Below are positions 8,972 to 17,585 of a DNA stretch of 55,533 nt, one piece after another. Under the pieces are notes generated by a model. It saw nothing but the letters and a program-made list of their open reading frames with translations, was not told the DNA's origin and did not search any database. Position numbers and translations under genes: made by a program. Each line of letters starts with the position of its first letter. The stretch's first letter is position 1. Location of the stretch: positions 1-55,533 of IMG/VR virus record IMGVR_UViG_3300008050_000048; one strand, written 5' to 3'. The stretch comes from a virus.

Positions 8972-9790
8972 ATGAGAGATAACGAGAACAGGCTTCAAGC
9001 CAACCAAAGTATGCCAACTCCGAGCATGCCTACCTATACAGTACCAACAGATTTCGCAAAACTACCATCAGAGGGCAGGTTTTACCCACAAGAACACCCT
9101 TTGTATGGAAAAAAAGATGTTGAAATCAAGTTCATGACCACAAAAGAAGAAGATATTATTTCGAATGAGTCATATATTAAAAAAGGCATCACAGTTGAAA
9201 GATTATTGGGTAGTTTGCTGGTTGATAAGCGTATTGACCCAAAAACACTGCTCGCCGGGGATCAGAATGCAATTCTTGTTAATGCTAGAAAGAATGCTTA
9301 CGGTCCAAACTATGAACTAAACGTATCTTGCGAAGTATGTGAGACCAAAAATGATATTGTTATAGATCTTAACAGTGATGACTTCGTAATCAAGTCAGAT
9401 CCAGAGCTTGCAGTTACTAATTCGGGAACTTTCTTTGTAGAATTACCAGTAAGTAAATTAAAACTTGAACTAAGACTGCTGACAGGTGAAGATGAAGCCG
9501 AAATCGAGAAATCTTTGAAACAAAAGGCTGACGCTGGATTAGAACTAGAACCCTTATCCGCTCGACTGATGAAAATGATTGTATCAATTAACGGAAATGC
9601 ATCCTTCCCGGTAAAAGCAGGTCTGGTCTCGCAAGGCTTGCTTTTGAGAGACTCAGATGCGGTAAAGGATGCACATTTTAAAGCGAATCCCGCTTATCGA
9701 GTAAGTATGGATGTTCCTTGTAAAATGTGTGGAACGCATATTAAGGGGGTTGTGCCCTTAACGGCTAACTTTTTTTGGCCTAACGGATAA
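8972..9790 (+). CDS. Baseplate hub / tail assembly protein, T4 gp26-like (frame 0 product)
   Basis: 272-residue protein of the gp26-type family found in T4-like marine phages. Its core is FAKLPSEGRFYPQEHP, then VEIKFMTTKEEDIISNESYI, then GITVERLLGSLLVDKRIDPK, GDQNAILVNARKNAYGPNYE, and two Cys pairs (CEVC near residue 122 and CKMC near residue 249) that could bind zinc. It ends NFFWPNG on a run of seven T, and another open frame continues directly after it. It lies just before the tape measure gene, the usual place of a frameshifted tail assembly chaperone. Confidence 0.82.
   Translation: MRDNENRLQANQSMPTPSMPTYTVPTDFAKLPSEGRFYPQEHPLYGKKDVEIKFMTTKEEDIISNESYIKKGITVERLLGSLLVDKRIDPKTLLAGDQNAILVNARKNAYGPNYELNVSCEVCETKNDIVIDLNSDDFVIKSDPELAVTNSGTFFVELPVSKLKLELRLLTGEDEAEIEKSLKQKADAGLELEPLSARLMKMIVSINGNASFPVKAGLVSQGLLLRDSDAVKDAHFKANPAYRVSMDVPCKMCGTHIKGVVPLTANFFWPNG
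9767..9778 (+). other. Probable programmed frameshift site (T7 slippery run, +1 or -2)
   Basis: In the gp26-like frame the codons read AAC TTT TTT TGG, followed by three sense codons and TAA. The run of seven T (9770-9776) allows a tRNA-Phe to re-pair after a +1 or -2 slip. The shifted frame is open from 9762 and continues for about 50 codons through 9923. That product has the look of the C-terminal extension seen in related hub/chaperone proteins. Slippage itself is not demonstrated by sequence. Confidence 0.55.
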
Positions 9791-9923
9791 ATACGTTACA
9801 GAAATCTATGATGCTATTTTCGAGTTCACAATAAGAACTTCGTGGACATTCTTTCAATTGTATTCAATACCTATTAAGCTAAGGGATTATTATATCAATA
9901 AGCTTTATAATGAAAAGAAATAA
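9774..9923 (+). CDS. C-terminal extension of the gp26-like protein reached by frameshift
   Basis: Short frame without a good start of its own. From the slippery run it reads GLTDKYVTEIYDAIFEFTI, continuing to YSIPIKLRDYYINKLYNEKK and TAA. In related proteins the segment after FFxP typically continues as a helical IYEEIF...LPVxxRxW block in one frame, and this sequence has that pattern (IYDAIF, then IPIKLRDYY). It therefore looks like coding sequence fused by frameshifting, not an independent gene. A weak alternative is a separate small gene starting at GTT or ATT inside this frame. Confidence 0.6.
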   Translation, partial: FGLTDKYVTEIYDAIFEFTIRTSWTFFQLYSIPIKLRDYYINKLYNEKK

Positions 9924-9950
9924 GATACTAGTTATAGATGAGGTATTCTA

Positions 9951-11579
9951 ATGTCAACAAAAGAAAATCAAGTTGCAGCATTCTGGAAAGCAGTTAGAAA
10001 TGATAACACAAAAGCGGCAAGACGTGTTCTTGATGCGATGCCGAGCGGAACTGAAACAAACAAACTCAGGAAATATCTATCAAGTATAAAAGCAAGTGGC
10101 AACAAGAGTTTTAAACAGAATGTAAAAGATGAATTTAACCTCAATGGATTTTCATCTTTCGGTGAAACTATTCGCACCTTGACACAGAAATCATATAATC
10201 TTTCAAAAGTAGTAGAAACAAATCGCATTGAGTTGCAGAAATCCTTCGGGAAAAACTCAGCATTTACCAGAGAGTTTATTGTAAATCTTGAGAAGAAAGG
10301 TAGAAATCTTGCGGACCTGGGATCCTCTTTCGATGAGCTTACCGAAGTTTCCACTGCTTTCGCAGAAGGCTATGTTAAAACTGCGACAAAGCCTATGTCC
10401 AAGACTATAGATCATTATAGTGAATTTGCGATGGTCAATAAAAGATTTGGTTTTGGTGTTAAAGAGACTGTAGAGTTTGTGAACAAGCTGACTACTGGGG
10501 CAAATTTAGCAGGAAACAAGATTCGTGACCTAGGTTCAAGAATGTTTCAAGCTCATAGGGAGACTGGCGTTCCTTACGGAACCCTTATGCGGGATCTTAC
10601 AAGCAACTTTTATGATTTATCTGATCAAGTTACTAAGGTTTCAACGAGTAGTGTTTCAAAAGAGTTTATGAAGTTCTCTGCTGTTGCCAGAAGGACTGGT
10701 GAAAGTGTCTCAACTCTTATTGGAATGACGAAACAATTTGATACTATTGGCACTGGTATGGCTGCCGGTGGTAAAATGAACAGGTTGCTACAACACTTTG
10801 GAAGCTCATTTGACACAGCCAAAGCCATGTTGATGAACCGCTCAGATCGTATGAAATATATTATCTCAAGAGTAGCTAAAGCCGGTGATCGATTTAGACA
10901 AGGCTCAGAGCACCAAAGAAGAGCTATGATGGTAGCTTTTAGAGATACTGGCTTACCAGAAGGCCTTATCAGACAAGCCCTCGCTGTAAAAAGTGCATCA
11001 GGAATTCAAGCCCTGATGGAAAGGACTATGAAAACTAGTGGCGGTAACAGTGCCAAAGGTGCTATGAGAGATCGAGCAGGTGAAATGACATCAAGGGCTC
11101 AAAGAGAGAGGGCTAGATATGATGGTCTGTTAAAAGCAGCAGTTTCTCTTGAGAGAATCACTTCGAAAGTTGAAAGAGGAATCACTCTTACTTTCAGGAA
11201 AGTGATCCCAACCTTACTCGGTAAGTTATTCGATAACAAAATTGGAAAAAGTTTAGGAAATATTAGCTCAGGATTTGAAGAAAAAGTTAACGAAATACTT
11301 GAAAAAGGCCTCCGAGCAAAATTAGGAGGCCTTAACGGCCCGGTTACAATTAATTGGGCAGAAGAATCAAGAGTTGGTGAGATCCAGGCGAATACACTTA
11401 AGATCAGAACCGTCGAAAACCAAGCTTCTCAAGAGCGCAGCCGAATAAAAGAAAGACGAGATGCCGAATCTCACTCACATCTTAGTTATTTACCTATAAT
11501 AGCAAGGCACTTGGAAAGAATAGCATCTAGGAGCGGACAACCAGTTGCGCCTGTTAGGCCTAAAAGAATAGGAGAATAA
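9951..11579 (+). CDS. Tail tape measure protein (gp29-like position)
   Basis: Largely helical 542-residue protein, lysine- and arginine-rich, with Gly/Ala stretches (roughly residues 255-300) and an amphipathic C-terminal half. It lies right after the putative frameshifting chaperone and before the tube-initiator and baseplate genes, the standard tape measure position. Its length is similar to T4 gp29 (590), which would predict a tail of roughly T4-like length. No lytic domain is visible. The call rests on position, composition and size; I see no catalytic motif. Confidence 0.65.
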   Translation: MSTKENQVAAFWKAVRNDNTKAARRVLDAMPSGTETNKLRKYLSSIKASGNKSFKQNVKDEFNLNGFSSFGETIRTLTQKSYNLSKVVETNRIELQKSFGKNSAFTREFIVNLEKKGRNLADLGSSFDELTEVSTAFAEGYVKTATKPMSKTIDHYSEFAMVNKRFGFGVKETVEFVNKLTTGANLAGNKIRDLGSRMFQAHRETGVPYGTLMRDLTSNFYDLSDQVTKVSTSSVSKEFMKFSAVARRTGESVSTLIGMTKQFDTIGTGMAAGGKMNRLLQHFGSSFDTAKAMLMNRSDRMKYIISRVAKAGDRFRQGSEHQRRAMMVAFRDTGLPEGLIRQALAVKSASGIQALMERTMKTSGGNSAKGAMRDRAGEMTSRAQRERARYDGLLKAAVSLERITSKVERGITLTFRKVIPTLLGKLFDNKIGKSLGNISSGFEEKVNEILEKGLRAKLGGLNGPVTINWAEESRVGEIQANTLKIRTVENQASQERSRIKERRDAESHSHLSYLPIIARHLERIASRSGQPVAPVRPKRIGE

Positions 11580-11585
11580 CAAATA

Positions 11586-12353
11586 ATGTCAAGTTTCGAA
11601 CTATCAGGTCATATACAAAAAGCAATAGCAGCAGCTAATGCAAGCCCAACAGAAGCATCTTTAAGAACTAAGTATCCATTTGCAAATGTTATTATACAAT
11701 TTGCTACAAGAAAAGAGGCTGCTCCTGTTATACTGCCAGCTTATGTTAAGACTGTGGATAATAGTTTTACTCCTGGTTTCTCAAACGTTGAGGTCTATGG
11801 ACGTATGGATCCAATCCCAGTTTACTCAGGAACTACAAGAACTGTGACTCTAACACTTGGGTTGCCAGTTTTTAGTGAGACTCACGGTCTTTACCTGCTT
11901 GAACAAATGAATACTATAGCAAAAGGCCTTTATCCGACTTATGAAAACTCTCAAGGGAGTCTAATTATTAATAGCCCTCCTCTTTGGAGATTAAAGTTTG
12001 CAAACCTAATTTGCAACCCAGTAAACAATAAACTTGGCCTACTTGGATATGTAAATGGTGGCCTTAATATGTCCCATGCTATTGAACAGAAAGGAGTTTT
12101 CGTTTCATCTGAGGATGGACAAGGTCTTTTGATTCCTAAATCTTGGGAACTTAGTTTAAGTTACAATGTATTACACGAAAAAACTCCTGGGTTTGTAAAA
12201 GGAAAGTTTAAGGGTGGAGACAGTTTTCCACATAGCACAGGCTTTGAAGAAGTATTGGTCGACACAGTAACCGATGCGCTACCTGAAACTAGCGCAAAGA
12301 ATACTGCAAGATTTTTAAACTCTCCAGAAAGCATGAAAATTTTGGAGAATTAA
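11586..12353 (+). CDS. Baseplate tail-tube initiator, gp48/gp54-like
   Basis: 255-residue protein with a central VEVYGRMDPIPVYSGTTRTV block followed by a TLTLGLPVF strand and a helix (THGLYLLEQMNTIAKGLYP). The motif [DE]VYGRMDPI near a polar turn is, as I recall it, typical of gp48/gp54-type proteins that nucleate tube polymerisation on the baseplate. The fold is tube-like. It sits between the tape measure and the LysM wedge gene and starts just after the tape measure stop (ATG with GGAG upstream). gp48 versus gp54 cannot be separated here. Confidence 0.7.
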   Translation: MSSFELSGHIQKAIAAANASPTEASLRTKYPFANVIIQFATRKEAAPVILPAYVKTVDNSFTPGFSNVEVYGRMDPIPVYSGTTRTVTLTLGLPVFSETHGLYLLEQMNTIAKGLYPTYENSQGSLIINSPPLWRLKFANLICNPVNNKLGLLGYVNGGLNMSHAIEQKGVFVSSEDGQGLLIPKSWELSLSYNVLHEKTPGFVKGKFKGGDSFPHSTGFEEVLVDTVTDALPETSAKNTARFLNSPESMKILEN

Positions 12354-12698
12354 ATGCCAACATCAAGATACGAAAAATCAGAAGACACTGTTATCACGGA
12401 TTTAAGATACAAGCAGAAATTCAACTCAAGATGGATGCCTAATGGAATTTCTGTTTTAGAAAACCCAGAACTTCATTACCCAACTGATATTGAAAAACAA
12501 GATCTAACGATTGCCAGTATCAGGTGGAAACTTGGAGATCGTCTATATAAGTTAGCTCATACTTATTATGGAGACTCTTCATACTGGTGGATTATAGCTT
12601 TCTATAACAAAAAACCAACAGAACAATCAATCGAGATTGGCGATCTAATTGAAGTCCCAACGTCCCTTACCGACATCCTCTCAATTTATGGTGTATAA
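12354..12698 (+). CDS. Baseplate wedge protein with LysM-like domain (gp53-like)
   Basis: 114-residue protein whose second half is a LysM-like unit: WKLGDRLYKLAHTYYGDSSY, then WWIIAFYNKK, then IEIGDLIEVPTSLTDIL. In T4-like tails this small LysM-containing protein is the gp53 class that joins wedges to the hub. Here the N-terminal 50 residues are an extension that may contact partners. The ATG directly abuts the previous TAA, and the TAATG end overlaps the next start, so translation is coupled. Confidence 0.75.
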   Translation: MPTSRYEKSEDTVITDLRYKQKFNSRWMPNGISVLENPELHYPTDIEKQDLTIASIRWKLGDRLYKLAHTYYGDSSYWWIIAFYNKKPTEQSIEIGDLIEVPTSLTDILSIYGV

Positions 12699-15238
12699 TG
12701 AAACACGTTTATTTTCCGATAAATAACCTGAATTCTCAGGGATGGATTACTGATTTTATCACAAGTAAGATTAGTAGAAGCCCAAGAGATCAGTTGGCTA
12801 ACGCTTTCTATGGAAATGTAGATCATAAATCTAAGATCTTTAGTATACATCCTAAATTTCATGACGAGATTCAGAGTAGGTGTCTAACTCCAAAGACTAG
12901 GAAGGACTCTGTCGAATATGCTAAATATCTAAAGTTTATGTCTAATATTAGACCAGAGCAAGTTGCGGCTTTATACCCAAAACTACAATTAAGTTATATC
13001 TACCAGAAAGATAAGAAATCACCAAAGGTTAAAATCCCATTCCCATTCAGACTTACAACTGATGTTGACTCCATACTAGAAAACGCATTTAGTCGTGGTG
13101 ATGGTTCTGGTATTCAAAGTATGACAACCAAAAGAGAATTCAAATATCTTGGAGATGTTATGAATGTAGAGGTAGACTTGTCTTTCTACTTTCAAAGTAT
13201 GTCTACTTTTACGAAAGAGATTGAGCACAAGAAGTTACCATCTGGTGTGAAGTTCAGCTTCATTAAATTAATTTCTGCTTTAAAACCTAACGAAAAAATT
13301 GAACTTGAATATGGTTGGGGCGCTAGTCATGGAGTTGAAAACGCTCTGATCCCGACAGCAATGATTGAAGCAATTAATAAATATGAAACAAAGAAGTTTT
13401 TATTGCACTATATTAATCACGACCTATCTTTTGAGAAGGATGGTTCGATTAGTCTAAGAGGAACCTACTATTGGAGTGGAGAAGCTGGGCTATATGCACA
13501 AGCAGAGCTTACCGATATTGATAAAAAGAAAATTGATGGTATGGATAATATTGAAGTCTCTAAGAAGCAAAAGAAGATATTGAAAAAGGCTGCTGCTTAT
13601 AAATCTAGTATAAAAATAATAGAAGAGTATCTTAAAAACACAAAACCAATAAAGAGAAATAATAACCCTGTCACTCTTACCGAGGATGATTTTTATGATG
13701 AACTTCTAGATGAGCTTGATGGGCCAAGAATATCCTCTGGTTTTCTAGAAAGACAAAATAGATTATCCAAATCAGATAAAAGCCTCAAGGCTCTTAAAAA
13801 AGTAAGACGAAAAAAAGACAGACTAAATAAGAAGTTAAACTCTCTTAACCGAGAAATAAGACAAGGGTTGTCAGGATTTATTATTGACAACCTTATACTT
13901 GAGCATAAAATGTTTCATGTTAATTTTAAAACAAGCAAATCTAATGCTGTCGTAGACAATATCTATACAGCCGAGGCCGATATCAGCAAGATTATGTATG
14001 TTGATGGCAAGAAAGAAATTTTTAAGATAAAAACTATTCAAGATCAAGTCCGAGTTGAGAAGATCCAAAAAGCATACACTCTTATGTATGATAAGATTTT
14101 TAATATCAACTCGAAAGGGAAGTATTTTGGTGACGCCACCTTTTTCAGCTTTAGATCTTTAGCTGAAGTAGTGTATTCATTATTAAACAAGGAACAAGCC
14201 GCACCACTACCTCTTATGTGTCTTGGTAATGTTACTGCTAGAAGCTCAGATGATTTGTATACTATCAATATTGGAGATGTTCTTATAGAAACAAAGACAT
14301 TTCAGGATTGGTTTTACACAAATTTCATAAGAACTGATCTTGCTAATATTTCATTTATTGATTTTATGAACGAGGCAATGGAAGACTTAATTCCTACTGT
14401 TTTAAATGAGAATTTAGTGCTCGATAATAGCCAGACAAGAATTGGTGTCATCAAGAAGACGTTCTTAACATATGAAGGCAATGTCGGAGATCCTTTATTT
14501 GCTCAACTATATGAAAGAGCAGATAGGTTCGCTTTAGAACAATTTTTAGAAAAAACAAGTGATAGAGGGTTAAAAATAGGAACTCCTATGGTGATATTCC
14601 ATGAGGTAAAGACAACTAGCACGTCTCTTAATTCTGGATATTTTAGCAAGATTATTGGAAACAAAACAGAAAGCTTTAACGAGATAAGAGATTCTAAACT
14701 AGGAATTCCTCATATTAAAATCGGAGCAGATGATGGCTTGTTGATAAATGTTAGTTTTGCAGGTGTTGGTCAGCCAGGGATAAGAACATCATATTGGCTT
14801 GCTGCAAATAAAGACAGCACTGAGAGTATCATGACCGAGCATTACACAGCTACCTTGTCTCTTATCGGAAACAACATATTCTTTAAAGGAGGCTACTTTG
14901 CTATTCCATCAAACCCACTTGGGGGCAGAGGTGCTTTTGACCCTGGTATTGTTGGATATTACTCTATGATCTCAGTAACTGATTCTATTGATTCAAACGG
15001 TAATTATACAACTCAAGTATCTGGTCCCTGGATGGATAATCCAGAAGCCAGGAAAAGAACTTCAGATAAAGCAAAGTTCAAGGAAAAAATCGACACTAAT
15101 AAAATCGATGATCACACAAAACACTTTTCTTCCATTACATATATAAAAGATTATCTAGATAGCAATATTGAATTAGGAGATAATGTTGGTTTAAATGATA
15201 ATAAAGCAATTAAGAAGCTAAAAAAACTAGGGTTTTAA
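12698..15238 (+). CDS. Large baseplate or hub structural protein
   Basis: 846-residue protein not identified beyond its class. Features include an IELEYGWGASHG motif near residue 205, a highly charged Lys/Glu segment (roughly 275-395) that looks like a coiled linker, and a C-terminal region (HYTATLSLIGNNIFFKGGYF followed by AIPSNPLGG) that resembles hub proteins with a gpD/VgrG-like strand order. It is translationally coupled to the LysM gene. A gp27-like hub role is possible but unproven. Alternative: a wedge or tail-fibre attachment protein. Confidence 0.6.
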   Translation: MKHVYFPINNLNSQGWITDFITSKISRSPRDQLANAFYGNVDHKSKIFSIHPKFHDEIQSRCLTPKTRKDSVEYAKYLKFMSNIRPEQVAALYPKLQLSYIYQKDKKSPKVKIPFPFRLTTDVDSILENAFSRGDGSGIQSMTTKREFKYLGDVMNVEVDLSFYFQSMSTFTKEIEHKKLPSGVKFSFIKLISALKPNEKIELEYGWGASHGVENALIPTAMIEAINKYETKKFLLHYINHDLSFEKDGSISLRGTYYWSGEAGLYAQAELTDIDKKKIDGMDNIEVSKKQKKILKKAAAYKSSIKIIEEYLKNTKPIKRNNNPVTLTEDDFYDELLDELDGPRISSGFLERQNRLSKSDKSLKALKKVRRKKDRLNKKLNSLNREIRQGLSGFIIDNLILEHKMFHVNFKTSKSNAVVDNIYTAEADISKIMYVDGKKEIFKIKTIQDQVRVEKIQKAYTLMYDKIFNINSKGKYFGDATFFSFRSLAEVVYSLLNKEQAAPLPLMCLGNVTARSSDDLYTINIGDVLIETKTFQDWFYTNFIRTDLANISFIDFMNEAMEDLIPTVLNENLVLDNSQTRIGVIKKTFLTYEGNVGDPLFAQLYERADRFALEQFLEKTSDRGLKIGTPMVIFHEVKTTSTSLNSGYFSKIIGNKTESFNEIRDSKLGIPHIKIGADDGLLINVSFAGVGQPGIRTSYWLAANKDSTESIMTEHYTATLSLIGNNIFFKGGYFAIPSNPLGGRGAFDPGIVGYYSMISVTDSIDSNGNYTTQVSGPWMDNPEARKRTSDKAKFKEKIDTNKIDDHTKHFSSITYIKDYLDSNIELGDNVGLNDNKAIKKLKKLGF

Positions 15239-15241
15239 ACA

Positions 15242-16381
15242 ATGATATCAAAAGCAAACAATAAATCCGGGCCTAAAGAGTTCTATAAAAATAGAGTTAA
15301 GTTTGAAGAGTCTGTTGATAAGACACAGCAAATAGATTTATGGAAAGAAATCCCGCTATATGGAAAAATAAATACTATTGGGACATCTGTTGTGGTAAGG
15401 GAAAATAAATTATCTTTATTCTCGGCAGATAGTCAAAATGTTCATGGATTACTAGATTTTGCAGCAGATGCTTTTTTAGCTTTGAAGGCTGAGTATGATT
15501 CTTTTTCTAATCGAGGTCTTTTAAATCAAAATTCATTATTTGGAGTAAAACTCATCCCAAAATTAGGATGGGTTAGCGCTAAAACAAGATATTCAAGTTA
15601 CATAACAGAATACTACAATATAATGATGCAGAAATATCTGGCAAAGAACGCTTTTAGTGACAACCTTGTAGACTATCCCTCTTTCGTTTCAGGGGTTGAA
15701 TCTTATATCTTAGATAACAATAACCCTTTTACTAGGCATGGATTTCACGAATCTAACTTTAATCATAGCCTTACATCTGGCTTGTCAATTGAGTTCGAAA
15801 CGGTAGCAGATGTAACAGATGCTATTAGGGAAGAATGGTTCACTGATCCAAACTTTAATTTCTTTAAGAATCTTTGTGTAAGACATGGGTTCAAAGTTAA
15901 CAGAGGCTTGCCTTGGAGAATCACTTTTGATATAAGGTCAAAACTATCTACTCCTTATATTGTTTCGAGGAACAAAAATATACCACAGGAGTTTACCTCA
16001 GCGATAGAGTATGTATTTAAGACTTATTACCAAGATTTATTAACCAGTGACATTTTTAAAGAATTCAAATTCTTGCTAGGAAGAACGTATGATATATTCA
16101 GATATCAATTCCCTCTGTATGGTGAGAATAAGAAAAGAATCAATAATCAAGATGTGTTTACAGACCTTGACTACTTTGAACTTTATGGTAGAATAAGAAA
16201 CCAAGAAAGAAAAGAAGAAATTAGTAAGAAAGAAATAAGTTCTATATATAAAAACTCTAAACTAGAAAGTAAAGATTATATAGCTAAGAAAGTTCTAGAA
16301 TATATAGAGCTAAAAACAGGCACAATTGGATACAGACGGAAGACAGCGAATTTGATCAACTTGCAGAGAAAGTTGATCTAG
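15242..16381 (+). CDS. Hypothetical protein at the end of the baseplate operon
   Basis: 379-residue protein with no family I recognise. It is aromatic-rich and mixed alpha/beta, with no signal peptide, membrane segment or catalytic motif. The C-terminal 60 residues are strongly basic (RNQERKEEISKKEISS and onward). The start follows the previous stop by three bases, so it is probably the last gene of the tail operon and may be a minor virion component. That role is inferred from position only. Confidence 0.7.
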   Translation: MISKANNKSGPKEFYKNRVKFEESVDKTQQIDLWKEIPLYGKINTIGTSVVVRENKLSLFSADSQNVHGLLDFAADAFLALKAEYDSFSNRGLLNQNSLFGVKLIPKLGWVSAKTRYSSYITEYYNIMMQKYLAKNAFSDNLVDYPSFVSGVESYILDNNNPFTRHGFHESNFNHSLTSGLSIEFETVADVTDAIREEWFTDPNFNFFKNLCVRHGFKVNRGLPWRITFDIRSKLSTPYIVSRNKNIPQEFTSAIEYVFKTYYQDLLTSDIFKEFKFLLGRTYDIFRYQFPLYGENKKRINNQDVFTDLDYFELYGRIRNQERKEEISKKEISSIYKNSKLESKDYIAKKVLEYIELKTGTIGYRRKTANLINLQRKLI

Positions 16382-16412
16382 GATAGACTTATTCTCACAA
16401 ATAGAGGTGAAA

Positions 16413-17585
16413 ATGAGCTTTCAAGTTTTAGAAACAAGTAAAAAATGTGCAACGATATATAAAGATGATAAATTACATACAAGAATCTTTCCAAAAAACC
16501 TAGATGCTACTTGGTCTCCACACTGTGAGATGCCATTAGACGTGTTATATGCAAAACACTATGTGGCAGGGCTCTCAATCGAAGAAGTCACGCCAGAGAA
16601 CCTCCTAGGCCCCTTGAAGAAGGCATCTGATAAGATGCAGGCCTGTGCGAAAGCATTGGTAAGCTCAAAAGTAAACTTAACAGATAATTGTCTTCATGAA
16701 GTCATACCTTTTAGAATTTTAAAAGAGTTTTATGACCTTAAAAATCAAGTTGTCGATCATGTTATTGAGTCAAGGGAGCAACCAAAGAATTATCAATTCC
16801 TGGTAGACTTAGATCTCTTACTGCAAGAAATGGCTAAACAAGAGTTAAATCTTAAAAGAGTTCGAACTCTTATGTTGCCAACTAGATCAGACAAGATCAA
16901 AGCAACAAAGCTCGTTAAGGGACCCAACAAGGTCTTGTATAAAATGAATGCTTCGAAAACTGGGAGGCTTACTTTACATGAAGAAAGTTTCCCTATTCTT
17001 AATTTAAAGAAGAATCTCAGAACTGTAATATATCCAAAAAATGATTTATTTCTAGAATTGGATTTTAATGCTAGTGAAGTAAGAACTCTTTTGGCTTTAT
17101 CCGGTATTGAACAGCCAGGAATAGATATTCATGAGTGGAATATTCTGAATATTTTCAAAGGAAATACAGATAGGGCCGAAGCAAAGAGTAAGTTCTTCTT
17201 CTGGTTATTTAATCCAGAAGCAGTAAATCTTGCCATAGAGAAATTCTATAGTAAGAAGATAGTTGACAATTACTACCAAGATGGTATGATAGTGACACCT
17301 TTCCACAGAAAGATTCCGTCAGATGATTTTCACGCACTAAATTACTTAGTGCAGAGCACTGCATCTGATAACTTTTTAACACAAGCTCTAAAATTACATA
17401 AGTATCTAAATAAGAAACGCTCGTTCGTGTCATTGTTGATGCACGATGCTATCCTAATAGACTTATCGTATGAAGAGATATCGGATCTTGAGGAAATTGT
17501 GGATATATTCTCTAAAACTACTCTTGGTAAGTTTAAGATAAACAAGTCCATTGGTAAGAATTACGGAGAAATGAAAGCAGTATGA
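16413..17585 (+). CDS. Minimal family A DNA polymerase (palm/fingers only, no proofreading domain)
   Basis: Compact Pol I-type polymerase of 390 residues. Every active-site motif is visible: TGRL (183-186), motif A DFNASEVR with catalytic D217 and E222, a fingers block DRAEAKSKFFFW (253-264), NYLVQSTASD (310-319, the family A NxxxQxxxxD pattern) and motif C MHDAI with H344 and D345. Motif A normally reads DYSQIELR; the N and A at its centre are unusual. There is no 3'-5' or 5'-3' exonuclease domain. GTG at 16407 is also possible, but AGAGGTGA fits ATG at 16413. The stop overlaps the next start (ATGA). Confidence 0.88.
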   Translation: MSFQVLETSKKCATIYKDDKLHTRIFPKNLDATWSPHCEMPLDVLYAKHYVAGLSIEEVTPENLLGPLKKASDKMQACAKALVSSKVNLTDNCLHEVIPFRILKEFYDLKNQVVDHVIESREQPKNYQFLVDLDLLLQEMAKQELNLKRVRTLMLPTRSDKIKATKLVKGPNKVLYKMNASKTGRLTLHEESFPILNLKKNLRTVIYPKNDLFLELDFNASEVRTLLALSGIEQPGIDIHEWNILNIFKGNTDRAEAKSKFFFWLFNPEAVNLAIEKFYSKKIVDNYYQDGMIVTPFHRKIPSDDFHALNYLVQSTASDNFLTQALKLHKYLNKKRSFVSLLMHDAILIDLSYEEISDLEEIVDIFSKTTLGKFKINKSIGKNYGEMKAV

